A stretch of DNA of 64,000 nt from Glycomyces arizonensis DSM 44726 (GTDB lineage: Bacteria > Actinomycetota > Actinomycetes > Mycobacteriales > Micromonosporaceae): contig NZ_KI519476.1 in assembly GCF_000482705.1 (NCBI RefSeq), positions 5,480-69,479 of the forward strand, read 5' to 3'. Of the stretch, positions 1-8,718 are shown in pieces (within the stretch, counting starts at the first letter, position 1; every line of letters starts with the position of its first letter). The notes under the pieces are model-generated. The model did no database searches. It was not told the DNA's origin and saw only the letters and a list, made by a program, of their open reading frames with translations. The position numbers and the translations under genes are program-made.

Positions 1-1
1 C

Positions 2-36
2 CGAACACCGAACACCGAACACCGAACACCGAACAC
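2..36. repeat. 7-bp tandem repeat (CGAACAC)x5
   Basis: Five perfect head-to-tail copies of CGAACAC lie at the window edge and may extend beyond it. They directly abut the AT-rich inverted repeat upstream of the LuxR-family gene. No function can be assigned. Confidence 0.85.
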
Positions 37-37
37 C

Positions 38-98
38 CTATAAATTATAGTCTATATTTTATATGTTATGGACATAATATATAGGCTATAATTTATAG
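38..98. promoter_or_regulatory. AT-rich inverted-repeat island upstream of LAL regulator
   Basis: CTATAAATTATAG (38-50) and its exact reverse complement CTATAATTTATAG (86-98) bracket a segment containing CTATATTTTATA (52-63) and TATAGGCTATA (80-90). The block is almost pure A/T in a roughly 70% GC sequence. It sits 20-100 bp before the LuxR-family gene, so promoter plus operator is the natural reading. The 11-mer TATAGGCTATA and the 12-mer CTATATTTTATA recur near 35.78 kb. Confidence 0.55.
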
Positions 99-151
99 AA
101 TATAGGGATTGGGATTCTTTGGGGGATTTGGGCGGCGCTATCGTTGATCGC

Positions 152-2878
152 GTGCTGTACGGACGCGCCCCGGAGACCGCTGCCCTCGCCTCCCTTCTCG
201 ACGACGCGCGTGCCTCTCAGGGCTCGGCCCTGGTGGTGCGTGGCGAAGCCGGCATCGGCAAATCCACCCTTGTGAGCGCTGCCGCCGAGACGGCCGCCGA
301 CTTCACGGTCCTGCGCTGCGTCGGCGTCGAAAGCGAGCACGCCTGGTCGTTCGCGGGGTTGCAGGCGCTCCTGCAGCCCCTCGCCGACCACATCAGCGCG
401 CTGTCGCAGACCCATGCGCGCGGTTTGCGCACAGTGCTGGGCCTGGGCGAGCCGCCGGAGGAGAAGACCGAACGAGACCGGTTCGCCCTCGGTGTCGCCG
501 TCCTCAACCTGCTGGCCGAGGCCTCGGCGGAGAAGCCGGTGCTGTGCGTCGTCGACGACGCCCACTGGCTCGACCCCGACTCGGCCGACGTCCTGCTGTT
601 CGTGGCCCGGCGCCTGACGGCCGAGCCGGTCGCGATGCTGTTCGCCGTCCGCGAGGGTTACGCCCCCGACTTCCCCGCCCCGGGCCTCGATGAGCTCGTC
701 GTCGGCCCGCTCGACGACGAGGCCGCCGCGAGCCTGCTCGCCGAGCGGCTCTCGGGCCGGTCCAACGCCATGCGGCACCGCATCATCAAGGCCGCCGAAG
801 GCAACCCCCTCGCCCTGCTCGAACTCCCGGCGGTCGAATCCGACGCCCGCGTGGGCACCGACCGGACGGGGCCCCGCCGCTCCACCACGGCCCGCCTCAG
901 GCAGGCGTTCGGCGACCGCATCGACCGCCTCCCCGAGGCCACCAGGACGCTGCTGCTCGTCATCGCCGCCGAGGACACCGGCGACACCGGCACCGTCCTG
1001 GCCGCCGCCGAGCGGCTCGGCGCGAGCCTTCCCGACCTGGCGCCCGCCGAGGCCGACGACCTGGTCCGCGTCGGCGGGGGCCGCCTCGAGTTCGGCCACC
1101 CGCTCATCCGCACCGCCGCCTACCAAGGCGCGCCCACCTACCGGCGACTCGAAGCGCACCGCGCCCTCGCCGACACCCTGGGCGCCGTCGACCACCGCCG
1201 GGCCTTCCACCTCGCGGCCGCCACGACCGGCCCCGACGAGTCCGTGGCCGCCGCGCTCGAGGCCTCCGGCGAATGCGCGCGCGGCTGCGGCGGCCACCGA
1301 CTCGAGTACTCGACCTTCGAACGCGCCGCCGCCTTCACCCCCGACGGCCGCGAGAAGGGCCGTCGCCTGCTCCTCGCCGCCGAAGCCGCACTCCTCGCGG
1401 GCAACGCCCCGAAAGCCGCGGAGCTGTCCGCGGCGGTGGGCCGCCAGACCCGCGACCGGCGCCACCTGGCCCGCGCCACCACCGTCGGCGCCGCGGTCGC
1501 CTCCTGGGGCGGGGAGATCCGCGAGGCCTACCGGCTGTGGACGGAGGCCGCCGACCACTACACGGCGTCCAACAATCCCCAGGCCGCCGGGTACCCGCTG
1601 TTCCGCGCCGTCGAACTGGCCTGGCAGGGCGGGGACTTCCGACGTGCTCAGGACGCCGCCGACCACGCCGAACGGCTCGGCATCGACCACGCCGCGTGGG
1701 TGCGGCACCTGGCCACCGCCACCGCCGGGCTCAACCGCTCGCATGCGATCACCGCCGCCGAGGCGGTGGCCTCGCTCCGGCACCTGCTCGCCGTCCACGA
1801 CGAGTTCGGCTCGAACGTCTCGCTGGACGACCGGGCCATGCTCGTCTGGTGGCGCACCCTCATCGGCGACATCGCCACGGCCGAGCGCTCCTCCGCGGCG
1901 CTCGTGCGCGAATGCCGCGAGTCCGGCGCCTCGGGGCCGCTGCCGAGGGCGCTGGCCCTCAACGCCCTCACCGAGTTCCACAGGGGACGATGGGCCGATT
2001 CGGTGGCGCTGGCCGAGAACTCGGTGGAGCTCGCCTACGAGCTCGGCCAGAAGATCGGACCGGTCAAGGCGCGGGCGTGGATCCTCGCCCCGATCGCGGC
2101 GCTGCGCGGCGACGAGGAGCGCGCCAGAGAGCTCATCGACGCGGCGCTCGACGAATCGCCCTCCGACACGCTCGTCGTCGTCGACACGGCGATCGCCCTG
2201 CTCGACTTCAGTCTCGGCCGCTGCGAGGAGGCGCTCGACCGGCTCATGGCGCGATTGGAGTCCGAGGCGCCCGGCGACGTGCTGCCGCACGTCCCGGTGG
2301 CGGTCGAGGCCGCCGTCCGCACCGGTGATCCGCAGAGGACCGCCGGCGCCTTCGAGTGGTTCTCTCGATGGGCCGAGGCGACGGGCGTGCCGCACTGGCA
2401 GGCGATGACCGAGCGCTGCCTCGGCCTGCTCGCGTCCGAAGAGGACGCCGGGAAGCACTACGAGCGCGCCGCGGAGCTGCACCGCGAGGCCGACGCGTTC
2501 CCGTTCGAGACCGCCAGGACCGATCTCCTGCTCGGCGCGTGGCTGCGCCGGGCCAGGCGCGTGGGCGAGGCCAAGAGCCGCCTGCGCTCGGCCGCCGAGA
2601 CCTTCGAGCGCCTCGGCGCCGCACCGTGGACCGAGCGGGTGCGGCGCGAACTGCGCGCGGCGGGCGACGCGGGGCCGCTGGAGGCCGGACCGGGCCTGGC
2701 CGAGCGGTTGACGCCCCAAGAGCTGCAAGTGGTGCGCCTGGCGGCGGTGGGGCTGAGCAACCGCGAGATCGGCGAGCAGCTCTACCTGAGCCCGCGCACC
2801 GCCGGCTACCACCTCTACAAGGCGTACCCGAAGCTCGGCGTCGCCTCCCGCACCGAGCTGGCGAAACTCGGCCTGTAG
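152..2878 (+). CDS. LAL-type LuxR family transcriptional regulator with AAA ATPase domain
   Basis: This is a large ATP-binding LuxR-family regulator of the MalT/LAL kind, about 908 aa. The N-terminus carries a Walker A motif (GEAGIGKST, about residues 31-39) and a Walker B-like stretch (LCVVDDAHW, about 135). A long helical, TPR-like middle follows. The last 60 residues form a LuxR helix-turn-helix (LTPQELQVVRLAAVGLSNRE). GTG at 152 is chosen because family members typically begin just before an LYGR-type motif; a TTG at 119 would add 11 residues, and no strong ribosome site separates the two. Such proteins usually sense a ligand and activate secondary-metabolism or sugar genes; the target here is unknown. 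The AT-rich inverted repeats just upstream may be its own control region. Confidence 0.9.
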   Translation: MLYGRAPETAALASLLDDARASQGSALVVRGEAGIGKSTLVSAAAETAADFTVLRCVGVESEHAWSFAGLQALLQPLADHISALSQTHARGLRTVLGLGEPPEEKTERDRFALGVAVLNLLAEASAEKPVLCVVDDAHWLDPDSADVLLFVARRLTAEPVAMLFAVREGYAPDFPAPGLDELVVGPLDDEAAASLLAERLSGRSNAMRHRIIKAAEGNPLALLELPAVESDARVGTDRTGPRRSTTARLRQAFGDRIDRLPEATRTLLLVIAAEDTGDTGTVLAAAERLGASLPDLAPAEADDLVRVGGGRLEFGHPLIRTAAYQGAPTYRRLEAHRALADTLGAVDHRRAFHLAAATTGPDESVAAALEASGECARGCGGHRLEYSTFERAAAFTPDGREKGRRLLLAAEAALLAGNAPKAAELSAAVGRQTRDRRHLARATTVGAAVASWGGEIREAYRLWTEAADHYTASNNPQAAGYPLFRAVELAWQGGDFRRAQDAADHAERLGIDHAAWVRHLATATAGLNRSHAITAAEAVASLRHLLAVHDEFGSNVSLDDRAMLVWWRTLIGDIATAERSSAALVRECRESGASGPLPRALALNALTEFHRGRWADSVALAENSVELAYELGQKIGPVKARAWILAPIAALRGDEERARELIDAALDESPSDTLVVVDTAIALLDFSLGRCEEALDRLMARLESEAPGDVLPHVPVAVEAAVRTGDPQRTAGAFEWFSRWAEATGVPHWQAMTERCLGLLASEEDAGKHYERAAELHREADAFPFETARTDLLLGAWLRRARRVGEAKSRLRSAAETFERLGAAPWTERVRRELRAAGDAGPLEAGPGLAERLTPQELQVVRLAAVGLSNREIGEQLYLSPRTAGYHLYKAYPKLGVASRTELAKLGL

Positions 2879-2925
2879 CGGCCGAACCCCCGGCCGGTGT
2901 CGGACCCGGCCGATAGCCTCACGCC

Positions 2926-3474
2926 ATGAACGACACCTACGAGAACCGCATCGAGCCGCCGATCGCGGGCGACGAGACGGCGACCATGATCGGATCGCTG
3001 GAGCGGCAGCGGGCGACGCTGTCGTGGAAGTGCGGCGGGCTGGACGCCGAAGGCATGCGGGCGAGGGTCGGCGCCTCGTCGGTGACCCTGGGCGGCCTGC
3101 TCAAGCACCTGGCGCGCGTCGAAGAGGAGAAGTTCTCCTGCATGCTCCACGACCGTCCGTTCGGCGCGCCGTGGAACGCCGCCGACTGGGAGGCCGACCC
3201 GGACTGGGACTGGCACTCGGCCGCGGACGACACGCCCGAGCAGCTCATGGAGCTGTGGAGCGGCGCAGTGGCACGATCGCGAGTCCTGCTCGCCGAAGCG
3301 ATCGACGACGGCGGCCTCGACCAGCTCGTGCGCTACACGTGGCCCGACGGCCGCTCGCCGAGCCTGCGCCGACTGATGATCGACCTCATCGAGGAGTACG
3401 CCAGGCACACCGGCCACGCCGACCTCATCCGCGAATCGGTCGACGGCCTCGTGGGCGAGGATCCGCCGAACTGA
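2926..3474 (+). CDS. DUF664 / DinB-like four-helix protein
   Basis: This 182-aa protein matches the DinB/DUF664 pattern: a conserved histidine after the first helix (LLKHLARVEEEKF), a DWEADPDWDW acidic-tryptophan loop, and the terminal IEEYARHTGHADLIRE motif. In this superfamily the spaced histidines form a metal site. Many actinobacterial members act as thiol-dependent transferases, but no substrate can be named here. It is followed closely by the FMN reductase gene. A paralogue with the same terminal motif lies at 25091-25615 on the other strand. The ATG follows the previous gene by 47 bp. Confidence 0.85.
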   Translation: MNDTYENRIEPPIAGDETATMIGSLERQRATLSWKCGGLDAEGMRARVGASSVTLGGLLKHLARVEEEKFSCMLHDRPFGAPWNAADWEADPDWDWHSAADDTPEQLMELWSGAVARSRVLLAEAIDDGGLDQLVRYTWPDGRSPSLRRLMIDLIEEYARHTGHADLIRESVDGLVGEDPPN

Positions 3475-3528
3475 ACGCCTTGCACGCCAACGAAATAGGA
3501 GACGGTTGACGCGAGCTAGGCTTGGCGG

Positions 3529-4062
3529 ATGCCCGAGTCCTCCACGGTGCTGCTGCTCTCCGGCAGCCTTCGCGCAGCCTCGTCCAACAACGCCGTGCTG
3601 CGCACGGCCCACGCCGCCGCGCCCGCGGGCGTCCGCACCGTGCGCTACGACGGGCTGGCCGAGCTGCCGCACTTCAACCCCGACGACGACACCGACGCGC
3701 CGCCCGCGCCGGTGGCCGCGCTGCGCGCAGCGATCGCCGATGCCGCCGCCGTCCTGATCTGCACCCCCGAGTACGCCGGCACCCTGCCCGGCTCGTTCAA
3801 GAACCTCCTGGACTGGACCGTCGGCACCGCCGACATCAACGACAAGCCCACGGCCTGGGTGAACGCCGCGAACCCCGGCCGCGGTCAGGGCGCGGAGGCC
3901 ACGCTGCGCTCGGTGCTCGAGTACACCGGCGCCCGCATCGTCGAGCCCGCGTGCGTCAGGATCGCGGCGGGCGGGCGCGAACGCGACCCCGAGGGGCGCA
4001 TCGCCGACCCCGAGGTGCGCGAACAGCTCGCCAAGGTCCTCACGCTGCTAGTGGAGGCCTAA
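3529..4062 (+). CDS. NADPH-dependent FMN reductase family protein
   Basis: This 177-aa flavodoxin-like protein has the phosphate-binding loop of the family at its start (LLSGSLRAASSNN, about residues 8-20) and the diagnostic PEYAGTLPGSFKNLLDWTVG segment at about 84-103. That segment contacts the FMN isoalloxazine and the dimer interface in NADPH-dependent FMN/azo/chromate reductases. It is cytoplasmic, with no signal peptide. The physiological electron acceptor cannot be read from sequence. Its 3' end converges on radA with about 50 bp between the genes. Confidence 0.9.
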   Translation: MPESSTVLLLSGSLRAASSNNAVLRTAHAAAPAGVRTVRYDGLAELPHFNPDDDTDAPPAPVAALRAAIADAAAVLICTPEYAGTLPGSFKNLLDWTVGTADINDKPTAWVNAANPGRGQGAEATLRSVLEYTGARIVEPACVRIAAGGRERDPEGRIADPEVREQLAKVLTLLVEA

Positions 4063-4113
4063 GGCCACGACCTCGCGGCGGCCCCGCGGAGCCTCGGTGA
4101 GGACTCCCGCCTC

Positions 4114-5514
4114 CTAACGCCGCGCCCAGGTCCTCGCGGCGGCCTGCTTCGCGTCGTTGACGGTCTCCACCTCGATGACCTCGATCCCGGTGTGCCGCTC
4201 GGAGACCGATCCCTTGGGCACGATCGCCGTCTTGAAGCCCAGCCGCGCCGCCTCGGTCAGCCGCCGGTCCGCGTTCACCGTCCGGCGCACCTGCCCGGTC
4301 AGCGACACCTCCCCGATCGCCACCAGGTCCGCGCTCACCGCGATCTCCTGCTCGGCGCTCACCAGCGCCAGCGCCAGTGCCAGGTCCGAGGCGGGCTCGC
4401 GCACCCTGATGCCGCCGATCGTCGTCGCGTACACCTCGCGGTCGAGCAGCCGCATCCCGCCGCGCCGCGTCAGCACCGCCAGCACCATGTTCAGCCGCGC
4501 CTGGTCGAGCCCGGAGACGGTGTGCCGCGGGATCGCGCCGTCCTTGACCGACTTCCCCACCAGCGCCTGGATCTCCACCGGCACCGCCCGGCGGCCCTCC
4601 ATCGTCACCGTCACGCACGTGCCGGGGGTCGGCTCGCTCGGCGCGTCGTCGAGGAACAGCCCCGACGGGTCGGCCAGCGACACGATCCCGTCCTCGGTCA
4701 TCTCGAAGCAGCCGACCTCGTCGGCGGGCCCGAAGCGGTTCTTCACCCCGCGCAGCAGCCGCAGCATCGAATGCCGGTCGCCCTCGAAGTGCACGACGGT
4801 GTCGACGAGGTGCTCCAGCGCCCGCGGCCCGGCGATGCCGCCGTCCTTGGTGACGTGCCCGACGAGGATCACCGCCATGTTGCGCGCCTTCGCCTCGGCG
4901 ATGACCGCGCTGGCCACCGACTTCACCTGCGTCACCCCGCCGGGCACGCCGTCGGCGTCGCCGGCGATCACCGTCTGGACGCTGTCGAGGATCATCAGGC
5001 CCGGCTTCACGTCCTCGATGTGGCCGAGCACCGCGCCCAGATCGGTCTCGGCGGCGAGGTAGAGCTCCTCGGACAAGCACCCGGTGCGGTCGGCGCGCCG
5101 CCGCACCTGCGAGGCCGACTCCTCGCCGGTGGCCACCAGCGCCCGCCCGTACCCGGCCTCGCCGAAGCGGTGCGCGACCTCGAGCAGCAGCGTCGACTTG
5201 CCGACGCCCGGCTCGCCGGAGATGAGCGTGACGCCGCCGGGCACCAGGCCGCCGCCCATGACGCGGTCGAACTCGCCGATCCCGGTGGGCAGGCTCGCGG
5301 CCTGCTCGGCCGAGACGGTGCCGATCCGCTGCGCGGGCGTGGCGGGGCGGCGCGCGCCGGAGGCGGCGGCGACCGGCCCGGCCGTCTGGCGCGGCGGCGC
5401 CGCGGACTCCTCCATCGAGCCCCACTCGCCGCAGTCGGGGCACTGCCCGACCCACTTGGGGACGCGGTGGCCGCACGCGGCGCAGGCATATGAGATCCGC
5501 TGGCTCTTCGGCAT
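4114..5514 (-). CDS. radA: DNA repair protein RadA (Sms)
   Basis: RadA is a RecA-like ATPase/helicase that promotes branch migration during recombinational repair. The 466-aa protein shows the whole family layout: an N-terminal four-cysteine zinc finger (CAACGHRVPKWVGQCPDCGE, about 11-30), Walker A (GEPGVGKSTLL), the RadA-specific KNRFG motif (VKNRFGPADEVG), and a C-terminal Lon-like domain (MVLAVLTRRGGMRL onward). Length is normal. The start at 5514 gives the expected MPKSQRISYAC N-terminus. It is transcribed away from the tnpB remnant and appears monocistronic. Confidence 0.97.
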   Translation of the reverse strand: MPKSQRISYACAACGHRVPKWVGQCPDCGEWGSMEESAAPPRQTAGPVAAASGARRPATPAQRIGTVSAEQAASLPTGIGEFDRVMGGGLVPGGVTLISGEPGVGKSTLLLEVAHRFGEAGYGRALVATGEESASQVRRRADRTGCLSEELYLAAETDLGAVLGHIEDVKPGLMILDSVQTVIAGDADGVPGGVTQVKSVASAVIAEAKARNMAVILVGHVTKDGGIAGPRALEHLVDTVVHFEGDRHSMLRLLRGVKNRFGPADEVGCFEMTEDGIVSLADPSGLFLDDAPSEPTPGTCVTVTMEGRRAVPVEIQALVGKSVKDGAIPRHTVSGLDQARLNMVLAVLTRRGGMRLLDREVYATTIGGIRVREPASDLALALALVSAEQEIAVSADLVAIGEVSLTGQVRRTVNADRRLTEAARLGFKTAIVPKGSVSERHTGIEVIEVETVNDAKQAAARTWARR

Positions 5515-5697
5515 GGCGCAAGCGTACGGGCCGCCACCGACATCGCCCGATCAGCGGGCGAATGCGTCGCCCGGTGCCATCGGTTTCGTGGTGCTGATCT
5601 CTGGTGAGGAGGGATGGCGAACGATCGCATGCCTGATATCACGCATGGTGAGATGGAGTCGATGGCCTTGTCGGGCCTTCTCGCTACGGTCGAAGGC

Positions 5698-6626
5698 GTG
5701 CTCCTCCGATATCGGTTTCGCGTCTACCCGACTGCGCCCCAGCGCAAAGCGTTGGCACGGACATTCGGGTGCGTGCGGACGGTGTTCAACGATGCGGTGG
5801 CGGCCCGGAGGGCTGCACATGCGGAGGGGCTGCCATATCCGACAACCGCGAAGTTGGACGAGCAGTTGATAACGGCTGCGAAGCGGACGCCGGAGCGGGC
5901 CTGGCTGTCCGAGGTCTCCACGCTGCCATTGCGGCAGGCCCTCCGCGACTGCCATGCCGCATATCGGAATTTCTTCGATTCCCTGTCGGGGAAGCGAGCT
6001 GGTGCCCGTATCGGTCCGCCGAGATTCAAACGGCGTTCGCATACTCAGTCCGCCCGGTACACCCGGCGCGGGTTCTCCATCAAGATGAACGGCCGCCTAT
6101 ATGTGGCGAAGGTCGGTGGCCTCCGAGTGGCCTGGTCTCGGGCACTGCCTGCCGATCCCTCCAGCGTGACGGTGCTCAAGACCGCCACCGGCAGGTACTA
6201 CGCCTCGTTCGTGGTCGATGGGGCCGATATCCTCGAGCCGATCGAGGAGGAAGGCGCCGAGACCAGGTGGCGACGCTAGTGAGCGAGAACCAAGCTCTCT
6301 ATGTCGAGGACCTGAACGTTCATGGGCTCATTCGAGGCTGGTCTGCCAAGGGCATACATGATGTCGCTTTCGGAAGGTTCCTAGCCTGCTTGGAGTCGAA
6401 AGCCCGGAGGGCTGGGCGCACCTTTGCGAAGGTCGATCGGTACTTCCCATCGACTCGACTGTGCTCGGCATGCGGTGCGCTGACCGGGCCGCAAGGGCTG
6501 GAAGGTCTGAGGGTTCGCACCTGGGCGTGCGGGTGCGGAGTGGTCCACGACCGGGACCAGAATGCCGAGCTGAACATCCGCCGCGAGGGCAGGCGGCTGG
6601 TGGCCGCGGGACACGCGGACACCTGA
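5698..6626 (+). pseudogene. tnpB: Decayed IS605/IS1341-type tnpB with internal deletion
   Basis: A TnpB (OrfB) RNA-guided nuclease remnant. The first part, from GTG 5698, reads LLRYRFRVYPTAPQRKAL and stays open to a stop at 6277-6279. The C-terminal part continues in another frame from about 6267 (SENQALYVEDLNVHGL). It has the RuvC-II glutamate (VEDL), the zinc ribbon (CSACG and CGCG) and the RuvC-III aspartate (DRDQNAELNI). The segment that should carry the RuvC-I aspartate (DLG-type motif plus about 60-70 residues before the STRL region) is missing. The element therefore has both a deletion and a frame change, and is catalytically dead. No tnpA was seen. The right end and omega RNA follow directly. 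Confidence 0.88.
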
Positions 6627-6758
6627 AACGCCTGCGGAGGGCTGATAAGACCGGGGAGACCCGGCACGGCCCGTCGAAACAGGAACCCGCCCGTAGCCGG
6701 AACGCACCACGCGAACCGCAAGCCGGGAATCCCCTCTCTTGAGAGGGGAGGATGTCAA
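6560..6758 (+). ncRNA. Probable IS605-type omega RNA scaffold / transposon right end
   Basis: The sequence from the tnpB 3' end to 6758 resembles the conserved right end of IS605-family elements. It contains a CCCCTCTC/GAGAGGGG hairpin (6731-6738 with 6741-6748) followed by AGGATGTCAA, the usual terminus after which the guide begins. By family knowledge, this region is transcribed as the omega (re)RNA. The guide would be the 20 or so bases after 6758, which run into the start of the HAD gene at 6771. The 5' boundary is approximate. Confidence 0.55.
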
Positions 6759-6770
6759 TAGACTGGCGGC

Positions 6771-7661
6771 ATGGAATCAGAGGAGCCGACAGGCGGCTCG
6801 CCGGCGCTCTCCACCGACCGCATCGACGGCCCGCCGAGCCCATCGGCCGGCTCGCAGGCTTCGCCGGGCAGCAGCGCGGTCTTCTTCGACCTCGACAAGA
6901 CCGTCATCGCGAGGGCGAGCTCGCTCGCCTTCAGCCGCCCCCTGTACAAGGGCGGCCTGCTCGGGCGCCGCGACGTCCTCAAGGTCGCCTACTCGCACCT
7001 GGTGTTCCGGCTCGGCGGCTCCTCGGACGAGGCGCAGATGGCCCGCACCCGCGACTACGTCGCCCAGCTCTCGCGCGGCTGGCCCGCCGACCAGGTCCGC
7101 GCCATCGTCGACGAGACCCTGCACGAGCTGATCGACCCGTTCGTCTACGCCGAGGCCGCCGCGCTCATCGAGGCGCACAGAGCCGCCGGGCGCGCCGTCG
7201 TCCTGGTGAGCGCCTCTGGCGAGGAGATGGTGGCGCCGATCGGCCGGATGCTCGGGGTCACCGACGTCATCGCCACCCGGATGGTCATCGGCGCCGACGG
7301 CCGCTACACCGGCGAGATCGGGTTCTACGCCGCCGGTCCCGCCAAGGCCGACGCGATCAAGCGCTTCGCCTCCGATCGCGGCATCGACCTGGAGTCCTCG
7401 TTCGCCTACTCCGACTCGATCACCGACGAGCCGATGCTGCGAACGGTCGGCTTCCCGCGGGCGGTCAACCCCGACCGCGGACTGCGCCGCCTGGCGCTCG
7501 AGGAGGACTGGCCGCAGCTGGTGTTCCGGCGCCCGGTGGCGCTGCGCCCGGCCATGCCCGGACCCGCCCGCCTGAAGTACGCGGCCGCCGGAGTCGGCGT
7601 TGCCGCTGTGGCTTATGTAGCCTGGCGCGTGTGGAGGGACCGTCGTCTCAGGACCGCCTGA
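6771..7661 (+). CDS. HAD-IB family phosphatase (SerB-like) with C-terminal membrane segment
   Basis: This 296-aa HAD-superfamily hydrolase has motif I (FFDLDKTV, about 39-46; first Asp is the nucleophile), motif II (VLVSASGEEM) and motif III/IV (YSDSITDEPML). It has the HAD-IB cap arrangement seen in SerB-like actinobacterial enzymes. The first 35 residues are Ser/Pro/Gly-rich and probably disordered. A hydrophobic stretch near the C-terminus (GVGVAAVAYVAWRVW) ending in Arg-rich residues suggests a membrane anchor. The substrate is not predictable. The gene begins 12 bp after the end of the IS605 remnant, so its native promoter may have been displaced. Confidence 0.88.
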   Translation: MESEEPTGGSPALSTDRIDGPPSPSAGSQASPGSSAVFFDLDKTVIARASSLAFSRPLYKGGLLGRRDVLKVAYSHLVFRLGGSSDEAQMARTRDYVAQLSRGWPADQVRAIVDETLHELIDPFVYAEAAALIEAHRAAGRAVVLVSASGEEMVAPIGRMLGVTDVIATRMVIGADGRYTGEIGFYAAGPAKADAIKRFASDRGIDLESSFAYSDSITDEPMLRTVGFPRAVNPDRGLRRLALEEDWPQLVFRRPVALRPAMPGPARLKYAAAGVGVAAVAYVAWRVWRDRRLRTA

Positions 7662-7695
7662 GCAGCGCTTTCCCAAGGTGGGTAGCCTCAGCGAA

Positions 7696-8718
7696 ATGGA
7701 ACGCAAACAACCGGCCAGACTGGCCGATGTAGCCCGAGCCGCCGGCGTCTCGGTGGCCACCGCCTCGCGCGTCCTCAACGGCTCGCCGCACCGGGTGAGC
7801 GATCAGCTGAGCGAGCGGGTACGGGAGGCGGCTCGCCGGTTGCGCTACGCCCCGAACGTGGGAGCGCAGGTCCTGGCCCGCTCCACGTCGCAGACGGTGG
7901 CGCTGCTGCTGCACGACGTGACCGACCCGTACTTCGGGCAGATCGCCGGCGGGGTCCTCGCGGAGGCGGCCCACCGCAACGTGCGGGTGCTCATCGCGGA
8001 CACGGGCATCGACCCCGACTCGGAGGTGCAGCACCTCGACTCGCTGCGCGGCTACCGGCCGCGCGCGGTGATCGTGGCCGGCTCGCGGACCACCGACGAG
8101 GAGGCGGAGGCCAGGCTCGGCGACCACCTGTCCGATCTGCTCGAACTGGGCGCGACCGTGGTGAGCGTCGGGCAGCCGGGCCTGCCGGGGCGCGTGGTGC
8201 GCCCGGCCAACCGCGAGGGCGCGGGCGAACTGGCGCGGTTCCTGGTCGGCCTGGGCCACCGGGAGTTCGCGCTCGTGGCCGGGCCCGAGCAGCTCCGGGT
8301 GGTGCGCGAGCGGCGCGACGGGTTCGTCGAGGCGCTGCCGCCGGACGCGGACGTGGTGCACGTGCCCTCGGAGTTCAGCCGCGACGGCGGGTACGCCGCC
8401 GGTCAGGAGCTGCTCGCGCGCGGCTCGCTGCCGACGGCGGTGTTCGTGACCGGCGACGTGCAGGCGACGGGCCTGTGCACGGCGCTGCGCGAGGGCGGCG
8501 TGCGGATCCCCGACGAGGTCTCGGTGGCCGGGTTCGACGACATTCCGATCGTGCGGGACCTGACGCCGTCGTTGACGACGGTCGCGCTTCCGTTGCACGA
8601 CATGGGCGTCAAGGCGCTCACGGCGGCATTGGAAGAGGACGCGGACTTTCCGGAGGAACTCTCGGTCGGCGCCGAACTCATCGAGCGCGATTCCACCGCG
8701 CCGCCGCGCGGGAAGTAA
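7696..8718 (+). CDS. LacI family transcriptional regulator
   Basis: An N-terminal LacI helix-turn-helix (LADVARAAGVSVATASRVLN, about 8-27) with the hinge YAPNVGAQVLA is followed by a periplasmic-binding-protein-like sensor (VALLLHDVTDPYFGQIAGGV; VAGFDDIPIVRDLTPSLTTV near the end). Length of 340 aa is standard. ATG 7696 is preferred over an in-frame GTG at 7678, because the HTH then starts at the usual distance. Members repress carbohydrate genes and bind a sugar effector. No sugar operon is adjacent except the GH3 gene 9 kb away, so the target is unknown. Confidence 0.93.
   Translation: MERKQPARLADVARAAGVSVATASRVLNGSPHRVSDQLSERVREAARRLRYAPNVGAQVLARSTSQTVALLLHDVTDPYFGQIAGGVLAEAAHRNVRVLIADTGIDPDSEVQHLDSLRGYRPRAVIVAGSRTTDEEAEARLGDHLSDLLELGATVVSVGQPGLPGRVVRPANREGAGELARFLVGLGHREFALVAGPEQLRVVRERRDGFVEALPPDADVVHVPSEFSRDGGYAAGQELLARGSLPTAVFVTGDVQATGLCTALREGGVRIPDEVSVAGFDDIPIVRDLTPSLTTVALPLHDMGVKALTAALEEDADFPEELSVGAELIERDSTAPPRGK

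Noticed and set aside
86-2812. 908-residue open frame on the minus strand opposite the LAL regulator
   Set aside because: It is the antisense shadow of a GC-rich gene: Arg/Gly/Val-rich, no domain, and the plus-strand frame has clear ATPase and LuxR motifs.
5698-6626. Possible TnpB-derived guide RNA repressor (TldR-like)
   Set aside because: Loss of RuvC-I would fit, but the frame is broken between the two halves, so no full-length guide-binding protein can be made.
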